Assembly: GCA_022843045.1 (NCBI GenBank) | Contig: JALHOJ010000007.1 | Span: 1-64,000 of the forward strand | DNA: 64,000 bases | Source: Phycisphaerales bacterium | GTDB lineage: Bacteria > Planctomycetota > Phycisphaerae > Phycisphaerales > UBA1924 | Direction of reading: 5' to 3' | Shown: positions 1-9,635 of the stretch, piece after piece | Numbering within the stretch: position 1 is the first letter of the stretch | Layout: the number at the start of each line of letters is the position of its first letter | Made by a program: the position numbers and the translations under genes | The notes under the pieces: model-generated | What the model was told of the DNA's origin: nothing | The model's input: only the letters and a program-made list of their open reading frames with translations | Databases searched by the model: none

Positions 1-75
1 CCCGCGATTGACCCCCCCCCCGCCCCCCCCGCCGGCGGGGGTGCCGCGTCCAAACCCCACACCCACGCCGCACGG

Positions 76-705
76 TTGAAGCAGTTGCTGCTCGCGGCAC
101 GAGGTGGCGACGGACGAGCGGGCGTGTTGCTCTGGGAGGCGGTCTCACCTCGATTGATTCCGTACGCGCGAGCGATTCTCAACTCCCGCGACGGCCACGA
201 CGCTCAGGATTGCCTCCAAGCCGCACTCCTCTCGCTCTCCAAGCTCTCCACGGCGCGAGTCACAGATATCCGCGACGTTTTCGGCTTCCTCGTCACCTGC
301 GTCCGCAACGCGGCGATGGACATGAAGCGTGCGCAGCGAAACGAAACCAGGCGTGTCAAGCTGGTCACCGCCCGCGACGGCTGCGACGCGATGCTCGATG
401 CCCCGCGCATCCTGCCCGATGCTCAGGAATCGCTGCTGGATCGAATCTGGACGCTCGACGAAGACCAGCGAGAAATCATCATGCTCCGCCATGTCGCGGG
501 ATTGTCGTTTGATCAGATGTCTCTCGCGCTCGACGCGCCCCGCTCGACGCTTTTCGGTCGCTACAAGGCTGCACTGGGGAGGCTCTCAGGCGCGGCGTGT
601 GCTCCAAACGCTACCGCAAGCAAGCCCACGCAAGAGTCGAACGTACTGAATGGAAGCGGGCCCTTGCCCTTGGTTGGAAGTTCGGTCGGAGGTGCGCCAT
701 GCTGA
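76..705 (+). CDS. sigma-70 family (ECF-like) RNA polymerase sigma factor
   Basis: DAQDCLQAALLSL (region 2-like) and LDEDQREIIMLRHVAGLSFDQMSLALDAPRSTLFGRYKAALGRL (region 4 HTH); exact start uncertain (TTG in track). Confidence 0.75.
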   Translation: MKQLLLAARGGDGRAGVLLWEAVSPRLIPYARAILNSRDGHDAQDCLQAALLSLSKLSTARVTDIRDVFGFLVTCVRNAAMDMKRAQRNETRRVKLVTARDGCDAMLDAPRILPDAQESLLDRIWTLDEDQREIIMLRHVAGLSFDQMSLALDAPRSTLFGRYKAALGRLSGAACAPNATASKPTQESNVLNGSGPLPLVGSSVGGAPC

Positions 706-1295
706 ACGCCGATGTTCCAAATGTGAACCACTCCCACGACGCGACTCGTGACGCCGCGAGCGGCGCGGCGCGCGAAGTGTCGGCAGACGCGTCGCAGACG
801 CTGACCGCCGAGGAACGCGCAATCGAGCAGCAGTTGGGCGCGCTCGGGGCCCGCATCGTCGACCTGCACCGCAACATCGCGCCGCCCGAGGTCGTCCTGC
901 CGCGCGAGCAGAAGCCCTGGTTCAGCGGCTGGGTGGCCATCACGGTGAAGCTCTCGGTCGCGACGGTGGCGGTGCTTGTGTTGTTGATTGTTGCGACAGT
1001 GTTTATCGTCGGGCCTGGAAAGGTCGTGCCGATCACGCCCGTCGTGCCGCAGGTTGCCGTTACCCCGCCCCCAGCCGTCGAACGCGCAATCGAAAACCCC
1101 ACGCTTGGCAATCTTCGCGTCATCGACTCACCCGAGCAGACCAAGTGGCTCGAACGCTCGCGTGCGTCCGCCGGGACCGCTACGGCGTCGCAGCCAACCT
1201 CGCCGTTGGCTCCGCGATTGGGCGACTTGTTGATCGGCCCATCGGGGCCCAGCCCGATGGCCACCGAACTCATGTCGATCCCGCGCCAGCCGTGA
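699..1295 (+). CDS. hypothetical single-TM protein, overlaps the sigma factor stop (possible anti-sigma partner)
   Basis: ATG at 699 overlaps upstream stop; one TM segment VKLSVATVAVLVLLIVATVFIVG. Confidence 0.55.
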   Translation: MLNADVPNVNHSHDATRDAASGAAREVSADASQTLTAEERAIEQQLGALGARIVDLHRNIAPPEVVLPREQKPWFSGWVAITVKLSVATVAVLVLLIVATVFIVGPGKVVPITPVVPQVAVTPPPAVERAIENPTLGNLRVIDSPEQTKWLERSRASAGTATASQPTSPLAPRLGDLLIGPSGPSPMATELMSIPRQP

Positions 1296-2259
1296 GGCGA
1301 GAGAAGACGCGCCGTGCCCACTCGTCGACCGGCGGCGTAGCAAGCTGCGTCACGGGATCAATCGCCGCGCCGCTCGCATCCAGCACCAACCCATCGCCTC
1401 GCGAACGAAGCCGCTTCAGCCACGTCCGCTGGTTCTTGGCGAATCGGCGGGTTTCGATCTTCACTCGCTCGACGGCGTCTTCCAGTGTGCATTGCCCGCG
1501 TAGATGCTCGATCAACTGCTTCGTGCCCAGCGCCTCACGCGCGGTCGGCCCCAGCGTCGGCATGAGCCGCTTGGCTTCTTCGAGCATCCCTCGTTCCATC
1601 ATCCCCTTGACACGGGCGTTGATGCGGCGGTTGATGGTGTCGATGGGCCAGTCCAGCACGATCAACAGGAAGTCGGAGTTGGACCCATCGTCCCACTGTT
1701 GCTGATGCTCCGAGATCGGTTTGCCTGTGAGTTCAAAAACCTCCAACGCCCGAATCGTGCGACGTTCGTCGTTGGGGTGGATTCGTGCCGCCGCGGCGGC
1801 GTCAACGTGTTCGAGCTGCTCGCGGAGGGATGCCAGCCCCCGAGATCGCAGCCGCTCCCGGAGCGCCTCGTCCGCCGCCGGGCCTTCGAACATGCCATCC
1901 ACCAGCAGCTTGATGTACAAATGCGTGCCACCCACGACGATGGGCAGCTTGCCAGCCACCCGACAGTCTTCGATCACACGCTTGGCCAGCGCGAGCCACT
2001 GGCTTGCAGTGAACGGTTCGCTGGGCTCAACCAGATCGATCAGCAAGTGCTCGCACGCCGCGCGATCTGTCGAGCCGGGTTTGGCGCTGGCGATATCCAG
2101 TCCGCGATAGACCTGAAACGCATCCGCCGCGAGGATCGCCGCGCCGCCGGGCCACTTTTCGCGCCCCTCGGGCGATTCCCGCACCAGGCGCGCGAGCGCC
2201 AGAGCAAGATCACTCTTGCCCCCGGCGGTGGGTCCACAGATGACAGGCGTCGGGTGCAC
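1270..2259 (-). CDS. miaA: tRNA dimethylallyltransferase
   Basis: N-terminal VICGPTAGGKSDLALALA P-loop, DAFQVYRGLDIASAKP, GGTHLYIKLLVDG, C-terminal RRFAKNQRTWLKRL. Confidence 0.95.
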   Translation of the reverse strand: MHPTPVICGPTAGGKSDLALALARLVRESPEGREKWPGGAAILAADAFQVYRGLDIASAKPGSTDRAACEHLLIDLVEPSEPFTASQWLALAKRVIEDCRVAGKLPIVVGGTHLYIKLLVDGMFEGPAADEALRERLRSRGLASLREQLEHVDAAAAARIHPNDERRTIRALEVFELTGKPISEHQQQWDDGSNSDFLLIVLDWPIDTINRRINARVKGMMERGMLEEAKRLMPTLGPTAREALGTKQLIEHLRGQCTLEDAVERVKIETRRFAKNQRTWLKRLRSRGDGLVLDASGAAIDPVTQLATPPVDEWARRVFSRLTAGAGST

Positions 2260-2273
2260 CTTCGCGAACTTGG

Positions 2274-2939
2274 TTACTTCGCCGGATCCTGAATCACCGC
2301 CGACGCCTGCCGCGAGAACGCTTCACGCGTGTAGTTCATCGTGAAGCCCTTCTCTTTGGAGTCGGGCGCGAAGTTCACATCGACGGCGAGCGTGTCTGGC
2401 CCGGTCAGGCGATACACGACGCTCGTGACCTGTGCCGCATCGCCGACGCCCACGAACTCAGCCCGGTTGTCGCCCGCTTGCTTGAGTTCAAACAGCGAGA
2501 GCTCGCGCCGGTTCTCGGGGACTTCGAGGTTCGCGTGCAGGTGACGCAGGCGGAGCATGACCTTGGTCGGCTGGCCTTCGCTGCCTGCTGCGGGCTTTTC
2601 CGCTGTGACCAGCGAAACCTCAACGAGTGCCGGCTTGCCGTCGCGCCGGATTTGGCGGTACAGGGCGACCATGTGGTTGCCGCGCGGGCTGGACCAGTGC
2701 TCTTCGTTGACGGTCTTGTTGGGATTGACGCTGACCCAGCGCCCGGCCATGAATGCCAGGGGCAGCAGTTCCGGCGCGGGCGCGGTGTTGGGCGGCAGTT
2801 CGAGCATGGGGGTCGCCGGGGCGAGGGTTTGCTGTTGCTTGGACCCGGCTTTGCAGGCTCCCAATCCCAGCGCCAGCGAAGCCAACACCAGACCAACCGT
2901 GCGAACTGCTCCAAAACTGCCAACTTGATGCTGCATCAT
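2274..2939 (-). CDS. DUF6265-like lipoprotein
   Basis: Lipobox LALGLGAC, FMAGRWVSVNPNKTVNEEHWSSPRGNHMVALYRQIRRDGKPALVE; start at MMQHQ more likely than the ORF start. Confidence 0.6.
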   Translation of the reverse strand: MMQHQVGSFGAVRTVGLVLASLALGLGACKAGSKQQQTLAPATPMLELPPNTAPAPELLPLAFMAGRWVSVNPNKTVNEEHWSSPRGNHMVALYRQIRRDGKPALVEVSLVTAEKPAAGSEGQPTKVMLRLRHLHANLEVPENRRELSLFELKQAGDNRAEFVGVGDAAQVTSVVYRLTGPDTLAVDVNFAPDSKEKGFTMNYTREAFSRQASAVIQDPAK

Positions 2940-3273
2940 GGCCCATGCTAGAGCGCGAAAACCCGAGCGGAACGGGCGCGCAGGGAGGTCGATTTCAGCA
3001 CTGAAACCGTGAGACTCGTAGAAAGGAGGAAGAAGAACCGGGCTTTCTTGTGGGCTGTCTGTTCTTTTCCCCCCCCAATCTCCAGATCCCTGTGCTGAAA
3101 TCAAGCCGCCCCATGCCTCCGCCCACCCTTCCCAACCCGACTTGAACCCACGCCCCACCCTGCCAATACTTCAGGCCCGGGACACTGCGTCTTGGTTTGG
3201 GTAGTGTTCGGATCGATCATTCTCCGGCTGCGGTGGCAGTCGCGACAGCCAACAGCAAAGTTTGAGGTGGACC

Positions 3274-3558
3274 ATGGGCTTTCAGTGTGAACTCACCGGC
3301 AAGAAGACGACCCGCGGCATGAAGCGCGCCTGGCGCGGCCAGGCAATCGCCAAGGGCGGCTTCGGCCTGAAGCCCACGGGCATCACCCCCCGCACGTTCA
3401 AGCCGAATCTGCAGGAAGTCGTCGCCGTCGTTGAGAAGGGCGGCGTCAAGACCACCAAGCGCATCCGCGTGAGCACCAAGGCCATCCGCACAGGCATGGT
3501 CACCAAGGCCCTCAAGCGCAAGTTCGGGTACACCCGCCAGAAGAAGGCCGGGGCCTGA
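3274..3558 (+). CDS. rpmB: 50S ribosomal protein L28
   Basis: CELTGKKTTRG...KRAWRGQ...FKPNLQ...KRIRVSTKAIRTG; GAGGT upstream of ATG. Confidence 0.9.
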   Translation: MGFQCELTGKKTTRGMKRAWRGQAIAKGGFGLKPTGITPRTFKPNLQEVVAVVEKGGVKTTKRIRVSTKAIRTGMVTKALKRKFGYTRQKKAGA

Positions 3559-3583
3559 ATCTCATTGCATCAGAATTTTGGCG

Positions 3584-3614
3584 ACCCCTCCAAATTGGAG
3601 GGGTTGTTCTTTTG
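3584..3614 (+). terminator. Rho-independent terminator after rpmB
   Basis: ACCCCTCCAAATTGGAGGGGT hairpin followed by TGTTCTTTTGTT. Confidence 0.7.
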
Positions 3615-3676
3615 TTGACACGAAAGAAGGCATCCAACCACAAGGCACGCGGCGGCAAGTCGGGTTACGATTTCCC

Positions 3677-4258
3677 ATGAAGTGCGACCACTGCGAGAAA
3701 GACGCCACCGTGCACGAACTCTCCGTGCACAACGGCGTCAAGATCGAACGGCATCTCTGCGAGCAGTGCGCCGAGCAGTTTGGCGTGAGTGTCCACCCCC
3801 AGCAGCAGATCACCGACCTCATCAAGCACTATGTGATGAAGCAGGGCCTGACGCCCGTCGTGCCGCCCATGGCCCAGCCGATGCGGGCCAACCAGTGCCC
3901 CACCTGCAAGACCACCTACCAGGAATTCAAGCAGCATGGCCTCCTCGGCTGTGCAGATTGCTATCGCAACTTCGAGGGCCAGCTCACGCCCCTTGTCGAG
4001 CGTGCCCACGACGGCGGCGTCGCTCACGTGGGCAAGACTCCCAAACGAGCCGCGGGCGCGCCCGTCGAAGCAGATGACAGCGCGGTCAAGGCCCTGCGCG
4101 AGCATCGCATGGAACGCATCCGCGTCCTGCGACACGAATTAGAGCAAGCCGTCCGCGACGAGCGATACGAAGCCGCGGCTCGCCTTCGCGACCAACTCCG
4201 CCAAGCCGAGAACGAGCCCGAGCAAGCCAAGAAGGCACCCGAAGGCGGTGACGCGTGA
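3677..4258 (+). CDS. mcsA: McsA-like UvrB/UvrC-motif protein (activator of protein arginine kinase)
   Basis: N-terminal CxxC pairs MKCDHCEKDATVHE...HLCEQCAEQ, CPTCKTTYQEFKQHGLLGCADCY, C-terminal UVR motif. Confidence 0.85.
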   Translation: MKCDHCEKDATVHELSVHNGVKIERHLCEQCAEQFGVSVHPQQQITDLIKHYVMKQGLTPVVPPMAQPMRANQCPTCKTTYQEFKQHGLLGCADCYRNFEGQLTPLVERAHDGGVAHVGKTPKRAAGAPVEADDSAVKALREHRMERIRVLRHELEQAVRDERYEAAARLRDQLRQAENEPEQAKKAPEGGDA

Positions 4259-5415
4259 GCCAGCCCGCCCCTCAGCCCGCGCCGCAGAACCCCGACGACG
4301 CCCCAAAATCCGCCACCAACGTCCCGGCACTCGAAGTCGGCGCGGAGTGGCTGCGGGGCGAGGGCGAACTGTCCGACGTGCTGCTTTCCTCGCGCGTGCG
4401 GCTTGCCAGAAATCTCGCCGGGAGACTCTTCGCGACCAAGGCCACCCGCCGCGACCGCCAGGAAACCCTCGATGTCTGCCGAGAGTGGCTGATGCGCGCC
4501 GAGCTCGCGTCGAAGATGATTTGGGTGGACCTGCACGGCTCCTCGCCCCTCGATCGCGCATTGCTGGTGGAGCGGCATCTCATCAGCAAGAACCACAGCA
4601 AGGGCAAAGGCACCAACCCCAACGAAGACCCGCGAGGCGTCGCCATCAGCGTCCCTGACGAGCGCCTCTCGATCATGATCAACGAAGAGGACCACCTCCG
4701 CATCCAGGCGATTCGCAGCGGCCTCTCGCTCTCACAGGCCTGGGCCGACATCGACAGCGTCGACGACAAGATCGAAAGCAAGCTCGACTACGCCTTCAGT
4801 CCGCGCTTCGGCTATCTCACGGCGTGCCCGACCAACGTCGGCACGGGCGTGCGCATGAGCGCGATGCTGCACCTGCCCGCGCTGCGACTCACCGGCGAGC
4901 TTGAAAAAGTGAAGCGTGCCGCCCAGGACATGAGCCTTGCCGTGCGCGGGTTCTATGGCGAGGGCAGCGAAGCGGTGGGGGACCTGTTCCAGATCAGTAA
5001 CCAGACCACCCTGGGCAAGAGCGAGCAGCAGATTCTGCAGGACCTCGAGGGCGACATCCTGCCCAAGGTCGTCGAGTACGAACGCCTCGCACGCCGGGAA
5101 CTGCTCGCCAAGCGCCGCGTGGGACTCGAAGATCAGGTCTGGCGCGCCTGGGGCGCGCTCAGCAACGCCCGCCTCATGAACACCGATGAAGCGATGCAGG
5201 CCCTGAGCCTCGTGCGACTGGGCGCGACCATGGGCCTGCTCCGCGGCGCATCGGGCACGCAGGACTCGCCCGACCCGCGCACCATCAACCAACTCATGCT
5301 GCTGGTGCAGCCGGCCCATCTGCAGCGGGCCGTGGGGCGTGAACTTGACCAGGAGCAACGCCGGGTTGCACGCGCGTCGCTGCTCCGCTCGCGGCTGCTT
5401 CGTCCCAAGTCGTAG
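4255..5415 (+). CDS. mcsB: protein arginine kinase McsB
   Basis: VLLSSRVRLARNLAGRLF, SIMINEEDHLRIQ, ACPTNVGTGVRMSAMLHLP; 4-nt overlap with mcsA. Confidence 0.92.
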   Translation: MSQPAPQPAPQNPDDAPKSATNVPALEVGAEWLRGEGELSDVLLSSRVRLARNLAGRLFATKATRRDRQETLDVCREWLMRAELASKMIWVDLHGSSPLDRALLVERHLISKNHSKGKGTNPNEDPRGVAISVPDERLSIMINEEDHLRIQAIRSGLSLSQAWADIDSVDDKIESKLDYAFSPRFGYLTACPTNVGTGVRMSAMLHLPALRLTGELEKVKRAAQDMSLAVRGFYGEGSEAVGDLFQISNQTTLGKSEQQILQDLEGDILPKVVEYERLARRELLAKRRVGLEDQVWRAWGALSNARLMNTDEAMQALSLVRLGATMGLLRGASGTQDSPDPRTINQLMLLVQPAHLQRAVGRELDQEQRRVARASLLRSRLLRPKS

Positions 5416-5436
5416 TTGGCACTTTCCCTCCACACA

Positions 5437-7257
5437 ATGCGCCTCGCGCTCGCCACCATCAACCCCACTGTCGGCGACGTCGCCGGGAACGCCGCGTTGC
5501 TCCGCGCCGCGGTCGCCAGCGCTCATGCCGCCATTGCTGACATCATCCTGTTGCCAGAACTCGCGTTGTGCGGGTATCCGCCCAAGGACTTGCTGGCGCG
5601 CGAGGGATTTGTTGAGTCGTGCGAACAGGCCGCGAAGGGCATCGCCGCCGATGCGCCCCGAGGCATCACCATCGTCTTCGGCTTGCCGCTTCGGATAGCC
5701 AAGGGGCCCAACGCTGGTGCGTGCGCGAATTCCCTGATTGTCGCGCGCGATGGTGTGATCACCGATCGCTACGACAAGCAGCTCCTGCCTACCTACGACG
5801 TCTTCGACGAAGACCGGTACTTTGAGCCAGGCGACCAAAGCGTTGCACTTGATGTGCCGACACGCGACGGCAGCGTGCGTGTCGGCCTCACCATCTGCGA
5901 GGACCTCTGGATGGGCGAGGACGCCGGCTTTGCGACGCGATACAAGGGCCACGCCGATCCCGTCGAGCAACTTACCGCACGCGGGGCGAAGGTCATTCTG
6001 TCCGCCAGCGCGAGCCCCTTTGTGCTCGGCAAGGGCCAGAAGCACCGCGACATCCTCGCGGGCCATGCGAAGCGTCACAAGGTCGCCGTCGCCTCCGTCA
6101 ACCAGCTCGGTGCCAACGACGAACTCATCTTCGATGGCCATCGATATCTCTTCGCCCCCGATGGCTCCCTCGCCGCGGCGGGCAGCCTCTTCGACGACGC
6201 GCTGCTCGTGGTGGACGTTGATGCGTCTGGTGTAGTTCGATCACGACAGAGCCACAGAGACACAGAGAAGGAAGGAGAGGAGAAGAAGACGACGGGTGCA
6301 GGTGCATCTTCGTCACCGTCTCACCGCCTCACCGTCTCACCGTCTCACTCTGCCCCCGACGCCGCCCACCTCCACCACGCCCTCGTCCTGGGAGTCCGCG
6401 ACTACCTCCGCAAAACTGGCTTCAAGCAGGCCATTCTGGGCCTCTCCGGCGGCATCGATTCCGCTCTCACCGCTGCGATCGCCGTCGCGGCAATCGGCGA
6501 GCAGAACGTCACCGGCTACGCCCTCCCCGGTCCTTATAGCAGCGAGCACTCCATCACCGACGCCCTCGCCGTGGCGAAGACCTTGGGGATGCGCTGCGAC
6601 GTCGTGCCCATCGCCAAGCCCATGCACGGCTTCCGCGACGCCATTGACCATCAGTTCGCATCGATGGGCACCACCACGCTGGGCGAGAAGCTTCCCGACC
6701 TCACCGAAGAGAATCTCCAATCGCGCATCCGTGGCACGCTCCTCATGGCGATCTCGAATCGCACCGGCGCGATCGTTCTCACCACCGGCAACAAGAGCGA
6801 AATGGCCGTGGGCTATTGCACGCTGTATGGAGACATGAACGGCGGCCTCGCCGTGCTCAGCGACGTGACTAAGCACTGGGTCTATGCGCTTTCGCGGTTC
6901 ATCAACGCCAACTACAAGTCGCTCCCGGGCCTCACGCACTGCACCGCGCCCCCGATCCCCGAGAGCACACTCACCAAGCCCCCCAGTGCCGAGTTGCGAC
7001 CGAATCAGACCGACCAGGACTCGCTCCCCCCCTACGACGTGCTCGACGAGATCCTCGCCCGCAGCATTGAGCGCCACCAAAGCCCCGCGACCATCGCTCG
7101 CGAGACCGGCTTCGACCGCGCGCTGGTTCAGAAGATCGCCCGGATGATCGACCTTGCGGAGTACAAGCGTCGTCAGGCCGCGATGGGTCTGAAGGTCACG
7201 ACAGTTGCCTTCGGCACGGGTCGGCGCATGCCCATTGCCCAGCGCACCGTTAGGTAG
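5437..7257 (+). CDS. nadE: glutamine-dependent NAD+ synthetase
   Basis: Nitrilase-type N-domain (LPELALCGYPPKDLL, TICEDLWM) plus synthetase GLSGGIDSALTAAIA, TTGNKSEMAVGYCTLYGDMNGG, LPPYDVLDEIL. Confidence 0.95.
   Translation: MRLALATINPTVGDVAGNAALLRAAVASAHAAIADIILLPELALCGYPPKDLLAREGFVESCEQAAKGIAADAPRGITIVFGLPLRIAKGPNAGACANSLIVARDGVITDRYDKQLLPTYDVFDEDRYFEPGDQSVALDVPTRDGSVRVGLTICEDLWMGEDAGFATRYKGHADPVEQLTARGAKVILSASASPFVLGKGQKHRDILAGHAKRHKVAVASVNQLGANDELIFDGHRYLFAPDGSLAAAGSLFDDALLVVDVDASGVVRSRQSHRDTEKEGEEKKTTGAGASSSPSHRLTVSPSHSAPDAAHLHHALVLGVRDYLRKTGFKQAILGLSGGIDSALTAAIAVAAIGEQNVTGYALPGPYSSEHSITDALAVAKTLGMRCDVVPIAKPMHGFRDAIDHQFASMGTTTLGEKLPDLTEENLQSRIRGTLLMAISNRTGAIVLTTGNKSEMAVGYCTLYGDMNGGLAVLSDVTKHWVYALSRFINANYKSLPGLTHCTAPPIPESTLTKPPSAELRPNQTDQDSLPPYDVLDEILARSIERHQSPATIARETGFDRALVQKIARMIDLAEYKRRQAAMGLKVTTVAFGTGRRMPIAQRTVR
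6241..6352. repeat. GA/CT-rich imperfect palindrome in frame within nadE
   Basis: GAGCCACAGAGACACAGAGAAGGAAGGAGAGGAG ... CACCGTCTCACCGCCTCACCGTCTCACCGTCTCACTC; translates to SHRDTEKEGEEKKTTGAGASSSPSHRLTVSPSHS between the two enzyme domains. Confidence 0.8.
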
Positions 7258-7594
7258 TGCTGTTGTCGCGATCCCACTTGTCAGACATGTCAGAATACTC
7301 TGGCGAGTTCTCACCCACGCCGTAAAAGTAATGAAAATAGACAGCGCCATCAGTGAACGTCTGTGCGGCGATTGACCGCAGCCGGAGTTCGTTGCTTGTC
7401 GCGTTCGTGCGAACGTACTTCGGCAGCGTTGCATCGATGAGTTTGCGGTCAAAGGCAGGCTCATCGAGCGTGTACCCAGTCAGCAAGCCAGTGAGTGCAT
7501 GGCGAGCGATCCACGCTTCTGCGAACTCTTTCGTAGAAAAGACGGCGTTCGCGAATCTGGAGTGGGTGCCGTGAAACACATACACAGAAGTCAT
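7250..7594 (-). CDS. hypothetical protein, possibly DUF7710-like
   Basis: MTSVYVFHGTHSRFANAVFSTKEFAEAWIARHALTGLLTGYTLDEPAFD; ends overlapping the nadE 3' end. Confidence 0.55.
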   Translation of the reverse strand: MTSVYVFHGTHSRFANAVFSTKEFAEAWIARHALTGLLTGYTLDEPAFDRKLIDATLPKYVRTNATSNELRLRSIAAQTFTDGAVYFHYFYGVGENSPEYSDMSDKWDRDNSTT

Positions 7595-7927
7595 TGATAT
7601 TCGCCTATTTCTGGTCAGCTTGGAAAGGCGTCGTTCTGACTAGCCGGTCCCGCAAGCACTGTCTGCGCGTTGCTTGTCGAACGATTGACGTTACGCAGGT
7701 GCACGCCGTCCAGCGCGTTTCGAAGAGATGTGCTCCCAACGGGTCCCGGCGCCCTCAATCTCCAAACAGTCACCCCACAAATTATTCAGATCGCGCAAAG
7801 CATCTGCTAAACGTTCTCTTTCGTGACCACGTCGCCCCGCTCGCCGGGTAGTGTTCGCCCCCCTCGGTCCGGAGGCCTTGGGGATTCGTTCGCACGCCCC
7901 CAACGGGGCCCAGAGAGAGAGAAACTC

Positions 7928-8626
7928 ATGAAGATCGCCCTTCTCGCGCTCGTCGCGACGGCTGGCATTGCCCAGGCCGACATCATCACCCAGTGGGACT
8001 TTAACAGCCTCCCCTCCGACAACAGCAGCAGCACCGGCACCCTGACGCCCAACGTCGGCGCCGGCACCGCTTCGCTCGTCGGCGGCACCACCGCCTCCTT
8101 CGCCAGCGGCAACGCCAGCGGCGGCAGCACCGATCCCGACGCCAGCCTCAACGACTCGGGCTGGAACATCAGCACCTGGGCCGCTCAGGGCACCGGCAGC
8201 GGCGAACGCGGCGTTGCCTTCTTCGGCAGCACCGTCGGCTTCACCGACATCATCGTCACCTTCGATCAGCGCCATAGCAACACCGTTTCTGCTTTCTTCG
8301 GCGTGGACTACACCACCGACGGCGGCGCGACTTGGACCAACGCCGCGATCTTCCAGGCCACTGCGGGCGACACCTGGTTCAACAACCGCACCGTCGACCT
8401 CAGCAGCGTCGCCGCGGTTGAGAACAACCCCAACTTCGGCTTTCGCGTCGTCGCCGTCTTCGCTCCCACCGGCGGCTACGTCGCCAGCAGCCCGACCGGC
8501 GCCTACGGCACCACCGGCACCGCCCGCTTCGACATGGTGACCGTCAACGGCGTGATCCCCACTCCCGGCGCTCTCGCACTCGCTGGCATCGGTGGCCTCC
8601 TCGCCGCTCGCCGCCGCCGCGCTTGA
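7928..8626 (+). CDS. exported protein with PEP-CTERM-like sorting tail
   Basis: Signal peptide MKIALLALVATAGIAQA; C-terminal IPTPGALALAGIGGLLAARRRRA. Confidence 0.8.
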   Translation: MKIALLALVATAGIAQADIITQWDFNSLPSDNSSSTGTLTPNVGAGTASLVGGTTASFASGNASGGSTDPDASLNDSGWNISTWAAQGTGSGERGVAFFGSTVGFTDIIVTFDQRHSNTVSAFFGVDYTTDGGATWTNAAIFQATAGDTWFNNRTVDLSSVAAVENNPNFGFRVVAVFAPTGGYVASSPTGAYGTTGTARFDMVTVNGVIPTPGALALAGIGGLLAARRRRA

Positions 8627-8658
8627 GTTGATTCCGCAGACTCTTCTTTAATCTCACG

Positions 8659-8694
8659 AACCCCGGCGCATCCCCGCGCCGGGGTTTGTTGTTT
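8659..8694 (+). terminator. Rho-independent terminator
   Basis: AACCCCGGCGC..GCGCCGGGGTT followed by TGTTGTTT. Confidence 0.75.
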
Positions 8695-8721
8695 GGGGGA
8701 AGAGACGCAGAGACAAAGAGC

Positions 8722-8760
8722 CGGAGAGACGAAGTGAAGGCGCAGCACTTCGTCTCTCCG
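8722..8760. repeat. intergenic CT-rich palindrome, 15-bp perfect stem
   Basis: CGGAGAGACGAAGTG / CACTTCGTCTCTCCG with 9-nt spacer, followed by TCTCTCCGTCTCTTCC. Confidence 0.85.
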
Positions 8761-8780
8761 TCTCTCCGTCTCTTCCTTCT

Positions 8781-9635
8781 CTACCTCGGCACCCCCACCA
8801 AAAAGCTCCCCTGCGTCACCATTTCCTCGCTGCCCTTACGCCGCGTCTGGAGTGTCGCGCCGTTCACGAGGTTGTGCGGGTATTTGGCCCGCAGCGCGGC
8901 GAGCGTCGCCGACTCGTAGGGCTTGGGCAGGTTCGTGATCGTGCCGTTTGCGTCGCGAACCTGCGTGACGTAATCGGCTTCGCTGAACAGGCCGATGGTC
9001 ACGGTGCTGCCGAACGGACCGTGATAGAAGAACGCCTCGTCGCCTGCCTGTCGCAGTTCGAGCACGGCCTTCTCCGCCGCCTCGCGGAAGCCGGCAAGTT
9101 CTTCGGGCGTGGGCTGGGCCCGATCGGTGTGCCCGTAGCGAGCGACCTGGAGCGTGTACTTGATGTCGTCGCTCACGCGATCACGCACGGTCGAAAGGTC
9201 AAACTGCATGAGCGTTGCCGCCGTCGCGCCGTCAAAAGTCGCGCCCACCACCGCGCGATCGCCGCTTAGGACATTCGCGCCGCTCAGCCGGGACTTTGCG
9301 CTTGCATCGCCCTCGCCCGTGCGAGTTGCGCCCGAAAGATCAAACAACGCGGCGATCTCGGGCGACATCTTCCCGTCACCACCCCCCGAACCCGCCCCAG
9401 TTTTGGCCCCCGCCCCGCCCGCTTGAGCATCCAAGCCCGTGCCCATCCGTCCCGCCAACTCCTGCTGCTCGCGCAGGCGTTCGCGATCGCGCCGGTACAA
9501 GAACTGCACGGGCGGCGCGGCCGCGCGCTCCTTTCCTTCTGCGGGTGCTTGAGTCTTGTCCCCCTCGTTGCCGTCCTGGGTACCCGCGCACGCGCCCAAA
9601 CCCATCGCGCAGCACACCAGCATCGCCCCGAACAT
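8781..9635 (-). CDS. hypothetical lipoprotein
   Basis: Signal/lipobox MFGAMLVCCAMGLGACAG; start set at that Met. Confidence 0.55.
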   Translation of the reverse strand: MFGAMLVCCAMGLGACAGTQDGNEGDKTQAPAEGKERAAAPPVQFLYRRDRERLREQQELAGRMGTGLDAQAGGAGAKTGAGSGGGDGKMSPEIAALFDLSGATRTGEGDASAKSRLSGANVLSGDRAVVGATFDGATAATLMQFDLSTVRDRVSDDIKYTLQVARYGHTDRAQPTPEELAGFREAAEKAVLELRQAGDEAFFYHGPFGSTVTIGLFSEADYVTQVRDANGTITNLPKPYESATLAALRAKYPHNLVNGATLQTRRKGSEEMVTQGSFLVGVPR

